A stretch of 64,000 nt of DNA. Source: Nitrospira tepida. Its GTDB lineage: Bacteria; Nitrospirota; Nitrospiria; Nitrospirales; Nitrospiraceae. Below are positions 41,709 to 48,193 of this stretch, in pieces. Numbering within the stretch: the stretch's first letter is position 1; every line of letters starts with the position of its first letter. Location of the stretch: NCBI RefSeq assembly GCF_947241125.1, contig NZ_OX365700.1:2016001-2080000 (forward strand), read 5' to 3'. Under the pieces are notes generated by a model. The model made no database searches, was not told the origin of the DNA, and worked only from the letters and a program-made list of their open reading frames with translations. Both the position numbers and the translations under genes were made by a program.

Positions 41709-41888
41709 ATGAAGGGTTCGCATCAACATAAGCATGAGCACAGTCACTCTCATACCCACGGGTCATCACTCAGTCACTCCCACAAGCATGTTCATCTGCA
41801 TGCCCATGACCATTCCCATGGAAAAGCGGAAGATCATGACCATGACCATCATGGTGACCATGGCGCCCACGATCACCATCATTCATGA
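41709..41888 (+). CDS. 59-aa histidine-rich, Hpn-like metal-binding peptide
   Basis: Reading from the ATG at 41709 gives 59 residues, about 40 percent of them His, in runs such as HQHKHEHSHSHTH, HSHKHVHLHAHDHSH and DHDHDHHGDHGAHDHHH. There is no Cys and no signal peptide. A good ribosome site (AAAGGGGAA) stands six bases before the start. The composition matches nickel-storage peptides such as Hpn of Helicobacter. It closes a series of nickel genes (hypA, hypB, transporter), so nickel storage or buffering for hydrogenase assembly is likely, though zinc binding is possible. It is too short for many gene finders. Confidence 0.75.
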   Translation: MKGSHQHKHEHSHSHTHGSSLSHSHKHVHLHAHDHSHGKAEDHDHDHHGDHGAHDHHHS

Positions 41889-42213
41889 TCTAACGTAGGA
41901 TCCTGGTTCCAGTTGCTTGCCTATCAGTCATCCATTGTTCGTATAGCCAGCTGATTGAGCGTTAGAGCCCTCTGCCTGACTTCCGATTGAAAGTGGTGGC
42001 AAATCTCCAAGACTGGTCTGGTCACATACCAAATCCCATGCGAAGTTCCCGAGCCATTGCGAAGTGTTCACCAGATGTTCACCAGGAGGCCGGAACTGGT
42101 CGGTTTGGACGGGACAAGGTCTGATGTTGCTAGACGGGGAAGCGTACTGGGCGCCGCGAGATACTATTGAGGAACGTGGCATTTTGCACGTGAAGGGGAG
42201 AAGCGAGAGGCCT
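41889..42213. other. non-coding right end of the hydrogenase island
   Basis: 325 bp without a supportable gene. The only clear structure is the TGTTCACC pair at 42065-42083. It ends at the repeat of the tRNA half. Confidence 0.5.
42065..42083. repeat. paired integrase arm-type motif (right end of island)
   Basis: TGTTCACC at 42065-42072 and 42076-42083, 11 bp apart, repeats the pairs at 21792 and 42310. Unlike the other two, this pair is not inside an integrase gene. In the circular form of the island it would lie about 140 bp on one side of the crossover core and the 21792 pair about 100 bp on the other, the layout of a lambda-like attP. Confidence 0.5.
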
Positions 42214-42252
42214 CTTATGAGTCCGCTGCTCTACCAACTGAGCTACACCGCC
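42214..42252. repeat. second copy of the tRNA-Met 5' half (attachment repeat)
   Basis: Matches 21696-21734 with one difference. It covers the anticodon loop to the 5' end of the tRNA but lacks the 3' half, so it is not a functional tRNA. It is the junction between the hydrogenase island and the next integrated element. Confidence 0.85.
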
Positions 42253-42265
42253 ACGTCATTGATTT

Positions 42266-43444
42266 CTAAGGGGCTTTGGTCTTGTCAGCCGAGCGCTCCG
42301 ACCCAGAACTGTTCACCAACTGTTCACCGTGACCGTGCTTCCGGTCGTGGTGTTCCTGGAGCCTGCGCCCGGCTTCAATGAGGTCAGATCTCTTCACGAT
42401 GTGGTACCGACGGTAGACGGAATCGGTCTTGTGACCACTGATTGCCATCGCGACCTTTCTTGGCACCCCGGCATCCTCCATGTTACTGACTGCTGTTCGA
42501 CGGAAGTCGTGGATTAACGCCCCACGATAGCGCCGGTTTCCAACAAAACGCCCCTTAGGATTTTCAAATCGCCCGAGTCCAGCTTTGACGCAGGCGGTTC
42601 GCCATGAACTCTTGATGGAAGCCAGTTTTTTCCCGCTAAGGTGACAGACCCACCGGCAATCCGGATACAGGTCCGAAGTGTGCTTATACCATGCGGCGAG
42701 GACATCGTAAAGGTCCCCGCCCATCACAGCGACTCGTTCTTCTTCCGTCTTCGTAGTCTCTGACGCAAGCCGGATCTCGACGTTCCGCTTCTGATGATCG
42801 AAGTATACCTGAGGCCATTCGAGATTCATGGTCTCACCTTCGCGCGTCCCCAGCCAATACTCAATCGTGACCGGGATGCGAGCGTGCGGCGGCAGCAAGG
42901 CTCTAACCTTCACAAATTCCTGCCACGAGCGGTAACCAGAGCGCGGGGGTGACTCTTTCAATTTGGTCCACTGTGGGACCGAGGTCACGAGCGGCGGCTT
43001 CCCCGCAAGCCCCAAGCGGTACGCGCGAAGCAAGAAGGACATCCGTCTATTGACACGCGCCGGACTCAATCCGTTCTCGCGCCACTCGGTTGCCCAATTG
43101 CGAAGGTCCGTTGCGCTCACTGTCTCGGCGAGCATATTCCCCGCGAAAGCGCTCCAGAAGGCATGAAGCTGTTCTGCATTCTTGAGGGACTTGTAGCTAT
43201 TTGCCTTGTAATCAGAAACGACGAGCTGGGTCAGCTCTCTGACCTTGGTCTCCATTTGCTGCGGCCAGCCAAAGAGGCCCCCATAGTAGCGTTCGTGCAA
43301 TGTCTGGAGCACACGGCCTGCTGTCTCCCGCGTGCCATGAATGACCTTGCGGATATTGGGCCGGCCACGGCCCTGGTGCCACTTAATAAGATACCGCTTC
43401 TCCCCGATGCGTGTGACCGTGCCGCCTCCCGATCTTTTCCCCAT
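42266..43444 (-). CDS. tyrosine recombinase/integrase
   Basis: 392 aa. An N-terminal SAM-like core-binding region (residues 70-170) leads to the catalytic domain with Arg in YWLGTREGETMNLEW, HxxR in LIHDFRRTAVSN, the second His in ISGHKT and the Tyr nucleophile in SVYRRYHIV. All catalytic residues are present. Its gene points at the tRNA-Met repeat 14 bp beyond its stop, as usual for tRNA-targeting integrases. Its C-terminal codons contain the TGTTCACC arm-like pair. A ribosome site is weak. Confidence 0.93.
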   Translation of the reverse strand: MGKRSGGGTVTRIGEKRYLIKWHQGRGRPNIRKVIHGTRETAGRVLQTLHERYYGGLFGWPQQMETKVRELTQLVVSDYKANSYKSLKNAEQLHAFWSAFAGNMLAETVSATDLRNWATEWRENGLSPARVNRRMSFLLRAYRLGLAGKPPLVTSVPQWTKLKESPPRSGYRSWQEFVKVRALLPPHARIPVTIEYWLGTREGETMNLEWPQVYFDHQKRNVEIRLASETTKTEEERVAVMGGDLYDVLAAWYKHTSDLYPDCRWVCHLSGKKLASIKSSWRTACVKAGLGRFENPKGRFVGNRRYRGALIHDFRRTAVSNMEDAGVPRKVAMAISGHKTDSVYRRYHIVKRSDLIEAGRRLQEHHDRKHGHGEQLVNSSGSERSADKTKAP

Positions 43445-43471
43445 GGATCCCCTTCAACTGATTTAGCTCGA

Positions 43472-43801
43472 TCAGCTAGCCTTGGAATCAACTTGTCTTG
43501 GAACAGAACGTACTTTCTTGGCGCTGGCCGTTAACGGCGGCGGTGAATCATAGGTCCTTCGCTGGCGCTCTTCCCACTGCGCGACATCGCTCGGATGGAT
43601 GCGCCACCGAGGACGGCGCCCTTTCCCTAGTCTGATTCCAGGTATCCCGTCGGGTTGACCGAGCACGTCGCTGTACAGGTAGTCCGGAGTGACCCGCAGG
43701 CGTTGCGCCAGTTGCTGTACGGTCATGTACTGGTCTGCGGCCTGCTGGGCATTCGCACTGGTCGTGGTGAGTGCTTCCCCTCGAAGTGATCGCATTTTCA
43801 T
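43472..43801 (-). CDS. excisionase-like helix-turn-helix protein
   Basis: 109 aa. Residues 26-80 form a MerR/excisionase-type winged HTH (YMTVQQLAQRLRVTPDYLYSDVLG, IRLGKGRRPRWRIHPSDVAQWEERQ split over recognition helix and wing). It is encoded immediately upstream of the integrase, in the same direction, as Xis genes often are. It may be a directionality factor or repressor of the integrase. The start has an AGAGGT ribosome site. Confidence 0.8.
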   Translation of the reverse strand: MKMRSLRGEALTTTSANAQQAADQYMTVQQLAQRLRVTPDYLYSDVLGQPDGIPGIRLGKGRRPRWRIHPSDVAQWEERQRRTYDSPPPLTASAKKVRSVPRQVDSKAS

Positions 43802-44176
43802 ATGACCTCTAACCTTTAGAGAGCCTGGAACGGAGTGTGTCAGTAGCTCCCCGGTAGTCGTTATGCCCGTAACAGTAGACCTCTAGAGAGCCCACGCAGG
43901 AGCTGGTGCCCTTGTCCCGGACCATCGAGCAAGCGTGGGGCCCCATGCAAGTTTTACTGGTAGAGAATGGTCCTTTTCAGATGTATCGCAGGCAGCGAAG
44001 GGGGTAGCCCCCGCCTATCGATGTGACAGGACCTTTCTTTGAGTATTACTGGATGGGCAGAATGGGGTGGGGCCAGTGTTGGAGAGGAGTGGTGTTGCCT
44101 TCACTGATACCGATCGCCACTTAAGACAGACACGACGACGATCAGAGGAGGCCTGGGGCGACATGCTGCGGGAGGA
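43802..44176. promoter_or_regulatory. 375-bp intergenic region with repeated CTCTA-AGAG motifs
   Basis: GACCTCTA...AGAGAGCC occurs at 43804-43825 (6-bp centre) and again as GACCTCTAGAGAGCC at 43878-43892 (no centre), 74 bp apart, directly upstream of the excisionase-like gene. They look like operator or Xis-binding sites. The rest of the stretch holds a GGGGG-tag-CCCCC hairpin near 44006 and no gene I can support. Confidence 0.4.
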
Positions 44177-44440
44177 CTAATCGATGGCGGCCCAGTCGTA
44201 CCGAAGAAGTTCTTCCTCGCTTTTCTTCTCCTTGCACAGAGCCCGGAGGGCCAACACCGGCCGGCGAGCCCAGACGTGAAGCGTCATCCTGGTGTAGCCG
44301 TTTTGACCCTTGATGCTTTGAAAGTGAACGACATACAGCCGCTGGCCTTGCTGATTGAGCCAGCCGGCCCGCCGGTATGAAGTCCACCCCCATGAGACTG
44401 TGTTTGGTGACGGAGCCAGACCGCGCATCATCGCCTCCAT
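44177..44440 (-). CDS. small hypothetical protein downstream of the sliding clamp
   Basis: 87 aa; basic, no recognised family. Internal sequence RLYVVHFQSIKGQNGYTRMTLHVWARRP suggests a small beta-rich fold, and the C-terminus is charged (KEKKSEEELLRYDW). It starts 5 bp after the clamp gene. Three ATGs are possible (44440, 44431, 44428); the last has the best spacing from GGAGG. Confidence 0.5.
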   Translation of the reverse strand: MEAMMRGLAPSPNTVSWGWTSYRRAGWLNQQGQRLYVVHFQSIKGQNGYTRMTLHVWARRPVLALRALCKEKKSEEELLRYDWAAID

Positions 44441-44445
44441 AGTTA

Positions 44446-45579
44446 TTAGCGGACTGGCATGATCACGTGCTTCCAGCGATTATGGCTGTCAGGGCTCACG
44501 ATGAGGCAGGGACTGACCGGTTCCTTCATATGCAGTTGAAGGCGCTTGCCTGGGCATGTCCGGAGCGCATCCAGCAGGTAGCGGGCGTTGAAGCCGGTTT
44601 TGAATTCCTTGCCGGCGACGACCGCCGGGATACTTTCCGTTCCTTCCCCCACGTCTGCACTCTGGGCGTGGATGGTGAGCGTGTCAGGTGTCAGAGCCAG
44701 ACGCACGGCTTGAGTTTGGTCGCGAGAAATCACGGCCACACGATGGAGCGCCTCTTCGAAGATCTCACGGTCGATCTCCATACGCGCGCCGTTCAGGACG
44801 GGGATGACCTGCTGGTAATTGGGATAAGTCCCTTCGATGAGCCGGCTCGTCAGGATGACGTTCTTGACGGTCACGCAAAAGAGCTCCTTGGAAATAGCGA
44901 TGGGAACATCCAACGTATCTTCCTGAGCGAGCAATGCGGCCAGCAACTGAGCAGCTTTCTTGGGAATAAGGGCGATGAGCGGCTGGGGTGCCGAGGTGGT
45001 CCAGGTGCCGGCATCTGATTCAGCGATGACCAAGCGGTGCCCGTCCGTTCCGACGAGTTCGATCGCGGGTGATTCCTGCGTAGGCTGTGTACTGATGGTG
45101 ATGAGCACGGACTGCAGGACGAACCGCTGGTCCTGATCGGGAACAGCCGGGAGAACTTGTTGCAGACAGGTGAGGAGAGCGGTGCTGGGGATGCTGAACT
45201 GAGCAGGCTCGTCAAAGGCAGGGAGCTGTGGATAGTCGTCTGCGGACATGCCATGGAGCGTGAAGCGGCTGTTTCCCGACACGAGCTTGATCACGTGTTT
45301 CTCATCAGCCTGCCAGGTGATGGGATGCTCGGGACCGAGTTCCTTGATCACATCGCAGAGGGCACGGGCGTTGACGGTGACGCGCCCGGGTTTCTGCACG
45401 GTGACGTCATAGGAGCCTTGGAACCCGGTTTCGATGTCAGTGCCCAGGACCGTGAGGCCCGTGGGCGTGGCCTCCAGGAGGGCATTGGCGAGGATCGGGA
45501 GGGTGGATCTGTTCGAGGTGAGGCTCAGCAGATTCCGGATGGCGCTCAGCAGGATGCTGCGGGTGCACGTGAATTTCAT
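44446..45579 (-). CDS. dnaN: DNA polymerase III beta sliding clamp, element-borne
   Basis: 377 aa with the three-fold clamp domain structure: MKFTCTRSILLSAIRNLLSLT, LPILANALLEAT, LHGMSADDYPQLP, LVGTDGHRLVIAESDA and FNARYLLDALRTC, ending CLIVSPDSHNRWKHVIMPVR (domain III terminus, usually MPMR/MPVR). Full length. It is very likely a second clamp besides the chromosomal one, giving the element its own processivity factor. The ATG at 45579 follows GGAGG; a GTG 12 bases earlier is less likely. Confidence 0.92.
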   Translation of the reverse strand: MKFTCTRSILLSAIRNLLSLTSNRSTLPILANALLEATPTGLTVLGTDIETGFQGSYDVTVQKPGRVTVNARALCDVIKELGPEHPITWQADEKHVIKLVSGNSRFTLHGMSADDYPQLPAFDEPAQFSIPSTALLTCLQQVLPAVPDQDQRFVLQSVLITISTQPTQESPAIELVGTDGHRLVIAESDAGTWTTSAPQPLIALIPKKAAQLLAALLAQEDTLDVPIAISKELFCVTVKNVILTSRLIEGTYPNYQQVIPVLNGARMEIDREIFEEALHRVAVISRDQTQAVRLALTPDTLTIHAQSADVGEGTESIPAVVAGKEFKTGFNARYLLDALRTCPGKRLQLHMKEPVSPCLIVSPDSHNRWKHVIMPVR

Positions 45580-45648
45580 AACAACCTCCACAGAGTCTGA
45601 GAAGACGTGAGTGATGTCCTGGAATGACCAGCCAAAGAACTCGAGAGG

Positions 45649-46431
45649 TCAGGCGGCAGGTTGATCAGCATCATCCTGTGAGGCAGCCTGCAGGGCCTTT
45701 CGGACAAGCCCGCCACTGGTCACGAGATCCATGAACCAGAACTGGTCCACCTTGCGGAGTGGGAAGGCGAGGGGATGTTCGGTGATGAACCGGAGCAGAT
45801 CCGAATCGGTCACGTACCAGGCGTCGTGGGCGCGCTCGGTTCCCCGTCGTCGGATGTGAAGCTTCTCCTCGCGCACCCATCCTTCGATCACTCGGTGATC
45901 GCAGCCGAAACACAGCTCCAACTCGCGCAGCGTATAGCCTTCTCGGTACCGCAGGCTCAGCTGCATGTGGCGGCATTTCATTTTCACGGATGTGACGGAT
46001 CGTTGCAGTTTCCTGGCAAGCCAGGGGAGGAGGCGGCTGCCCACGTGCTCGAGGAGAAATGCTTCCTCTTCCTTGGTCCAAGTCTTCGGATCCCTGTGAT
46101 AGGTGAGTCCGAGCTCGGCGGCGCGGCGCTTGATCACCCATGTGGGCCATCCAAGCATAGCGGCGATGTCAGCCGCGCGTCCTTTCCTGGTGCCATCGTA
46201 CCGAGTACGGAGCAGCTGATCTCGGTCTGCTGTCCACTCGTATTTCTTTCTGATCTGCCCTCGCTGTTTCCAGCGACAGCACGGACCGTACTGGGCCGCC
46301 GCCGTGCCCAGGAACGGTTTGCGGCAGTCCTTGCAGGATCGCTCTGATTTCTCGGCTCGCTTGGCCCTGCGGCGAGCCGGCGTGTGCGGCTGGAGATCTT
46401 GGCTGGTGGATGGCTCGTGACTGGATGTCAT
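45649..46431 (-). CDS. zinc-knuckle/SANT-like DNA-binding protein
   Basis: 260 aa. Near residue 33 a small Cys cluster (CKDCRKPFL, then GPCC) may bind zinc. Two helical Myb/SANT-like repeats follow (KYEWTADRDQLLRTRYDG, WTKEEEAFLLEHVG), each with the aromatic-rich start of such domains, then an HTH-like segment (YTLRELELCFGCDHRVIEGWVREEKL). It probably binds DNA and may regulate or package the element. Its ATG overlaps the stop of the methyltransferase gene (ATGA). Confidence 0.6.
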   Translation of the reverse strand: MTSSHEPSTSQDLQPHTPARRRAKRAEKSERSCKDCRKPFLGTAAAQYGPCCRWKQRGQIRKKYEWTADRDQLLRTRYDGTRKGRAADIAAMLGWPTWVIKRRAAELGLTYHRDPKTWTKEEEAFLLEHVGSRLLPWLARKLQRSVTSVKMKCRHMQLSLRYREGYTLRELELCFGCDHRVIEGWVREEKLHIRRRGTERAHDAWYVTDSDLLRFITEHPLAFPLRKVDQFWFMDLVTSGGLVRKALQAASQDDADQPAA

Positions 46432-47516
46432 GGTGTCTCGGGTGCGACCTCTCCGTGATGATCGACGCAATTGACGATGACGTGCTGGCCGTAGGTGGGG
46501 CCTTCCGTGATGTCCCAGGCCTGGATCTGGGGGACGAACATCTCGATGACCCGTGTCACCGTCCGAGTCTCGTGTCTCTTTGGCGTGTCGAAGTATTCCT
46601 CCTCGGGCGGCAGTTGTTTCGTGGTCTTGTCGGTGAAGCCTTTAATGATCCAGCGAGTGGACCCGGTCGCGATCGTCTGGTTGTTCAACATGCCTGCCGC
46701 GATCATTCTCGCGAGATGCCCTTTCCTGAGCGGCATGAGGGGAGTACAGGGCCCTGTGACGGGCAAGTCGAGCGCATCGTGGATGCGAGGATCTCGCCAG
46801 ATTCCATGTGCGGCGGCCTCGGCGAGCTGGTCTTCGGGCGAGACCCAGTGGCTGCGAAACTCGATCGATTCTGGAATCAGTTGGGGTGCGATGGCATAGA
46901 CCGGGGTAAGGCGGCCCTCGAAGGATTGGTAGTCAATCTCCTCCTGCGCGAGAGCATCGATGCGTCTGCGATCGCGCAAGGGCGAGGTGCTTTTCACCCC
47001 GAGGATGACGACCTGGCGGAAGGCGAGGTACTCCGGATGAGGGAACCTGAAGAACGCAACCTGTCGATAGTGGGTGGCGAGATAGCGGCGCAGTTCCTTC
47101 GTCAACCGCGGCTCGGGGATGATGAACACGAGAATGCCTCCCGGTTGCAAGGCGGGGGTGAGCAGGCGGAGCCACGCGGGTTCGCTGCGCTGGCGTTTTC
47201 CCAAATCATCATACGGAGGATTGAGGAACACGAGGGACATGCTCTGCTTCTGGATGGTGGTGGCGAAGGCGTCGGAGCGGAGCGTCTCGTTGAGGATGGT
47301 CTTCGACTCCCGGAATCGGTCTCTGTCGAGCTCGATCCCGAAACTGACCAGTCTCAGCGATTGGGCCAAGGCGCGTGCTGGTTCTCCGAGCCCGCAACAT
47401 GGATCACAGAGCCGGCCGGAATGGCCGGAGGGGTTCTGAATTAGCTCGGCGATGGCGCGGGTGACCGGTTCCGGCGTCGGATAGAATCCCGCTTTTGCTC
47501 TGGCGATCGTTCTCAT
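46428..47516 (-). CDS. N6-adenine-type DNA methyltransferase (DUF6094-like)
   Basis: 362 aa. The SAM-binding motif is LCDPCCGLGEPARALA and the catalytic motif is LVFLNPPYDD, the NPPY of N6-adenine methyltransferases. The opening AKAGFYPTPEPVTRAI is typical of orphan methyltransferases on mobile elements. No restriction gene is adjacent, so protection from host restriction or regulation is more likely than a restriction-modification pair. The ATG at 47516 begins the conserved part; the 46 residues upstream lack similarity and a start signal. Confidence 0.85.
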   Translation of the reverse strand: MRTIARAKAGFYPTPEPVTRAIAELIQNPSGHSGRLCDPCCGLGEPARALAQSLRLVSFGIELDRDRFRESKTILNETLRSDAFATTIQKQSMSLVFLNPPYDDLGKRQRSEPAWLRLLTPALQPGGILVFIIPEPRLTKELRRYLATHYRQVAFFRFPHPEYLAFRQVVILGVKSTSPLRDRRRIDALAQEEIDYQSFEGRLTPVYAIAPQLIPESIEFRSHWVSPEDQLAEAAAHGIWRDPRIHDALDLPVTGPCTPLMPLRKGHLARMIAAGMLNNQTIATGSTRWIIKGFTDKTTKQLPPEEEYFDTPKRHETRTVTRVIEMFVPQIQAWDITEGPTYGQHVIVNCVDHHGEVAPETP

Positions 47517-47565
47517 GGTCCGTGGCTCTCGTGTGAATGGTGGAAGATGGCTCCCCCGGCTCGGC

Positions 47566-48159
47566 TCAGGCTGGAACTGGTAACGCGCGGGCTTGCAGCT
47601 GGGTCGTGATGAAGTCCTGCACGACGCGACGCGGAGGATGGACCTCCCAGACATGCAGCCTGTGCCCGATCAGGGGGATGATCCATTCGGCCTCCAGCCC
47701 GAATTCCCAGAGGGCCTCCGCCCAGGCAGCGAGAACCGGGAATGGCAGCAGCCGGTCGAGCAGCGGGATGAAGCCGGACGGAGTCGTGGGGGCGGTGCCG
47801 TGAGGGCTGATCAGATACGCGGGCTGGTTGGGCTCGATCCCATAGGCCGTGGCGGTCTTGGGGATCCAGAGGGAGGAGATGAGTCCTGAGGGGAGCCGCC
47901 GGTGATAGGACTGGATCTCCAGGTCGGAGGGCGTCGGCCAGGAGAGGAGTCCGACACCCTCGATGTTGACCTGATGGCCGAGGCTCATGTTGGCACGGAT
48001 CGTTCGCATGCTCGACTCTCGCGCGATGAGCGAGAGCACTCGCAGGGAGAGGGCGGGCTGCTGGTCCTCGTAGGCATAGGATTCGATCAGGGCGTCGAAG
48101 CCATTGACGCGGAGCATCTTCGGGTCATCATCCATCGGGTGTGACCGGTCGTGTGTCAT
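47566..48159 (-). CDS. hypothetical protein of the element's replication block
   Basis: 197 aa, no family recognised. Mixed composition with a Pro-rich middle (LISPHGTAPTTPSGFIPLLDRLLPFPVLAAW) and a Trp/His-containing end (LIGHRLHVWEVHPPRRVVQDF). No TM segment or signal. GGAGG stands seven bases before the ATG, which decides the start. It lies between the methyltransferase and helicase genes in the same direction. Confidence 0.55.
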   Translation of the reverse strand: MTHDRSHPMDDDPKMLRVNGFDALIESYAYEDQQPALSLRVLSLIARESSMRTIRANMSLGHQVNIEGVGLLSWPTPSDLEIQSYHRRLPSGLISSLWIPKTATAYGIEPNQPAYLISPHGTAPTTPSGFIPLLDRLLPFPVLAAWAEALWEFGLEAEWIIPLIGHRLHVWEVHPPRRVVQDFITTQLQARALPVPA

Positions 48160-48193
48160 GCGGGCCTCCGGATGCATGGCAAGGTAGGATGGG

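Larger units (their letters stand above)
21696..42213. mobile_element. 20.5-kb hydrogenase genomic island integrated in tRNA-Met
   Basis: The island is bounded by direct repeats of the 5' half of tRNA-Met (21696 and 42214, offset exactly 20518 bp), each continuing into an integrase C-terminal sequence. The left integrase copy is a deletion remnant, the right one belongs to the next tandem element. Paired TGTTCACC motifs lie near both ends. The cargo is a full group 2a [NiFe]-hydrogenase system: regulator, structural genes, electron-transfer proteins, maturation genes and nickel uptake. This arrangement is that of a site-specific integrative element whose own integrase has decayed, possibly mobilisable by the neighbour's enzyme. 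Confidence 0.8.

Noticed and set aside
39710-41888. CRISPR-like or satellite repeat from the CAT/CAC-rich stretches
   Set aside because: The repeats are histidine codons in the transporter loop and the 59-aa peptide, without regular spacers.
42202-42260. A second tRNA-Met gene
   Set aside because: Only the 5' half is present; the 3' half of the anticodon stem, the T-arm and the acceptor strand are absent. It is an attachment repeat.
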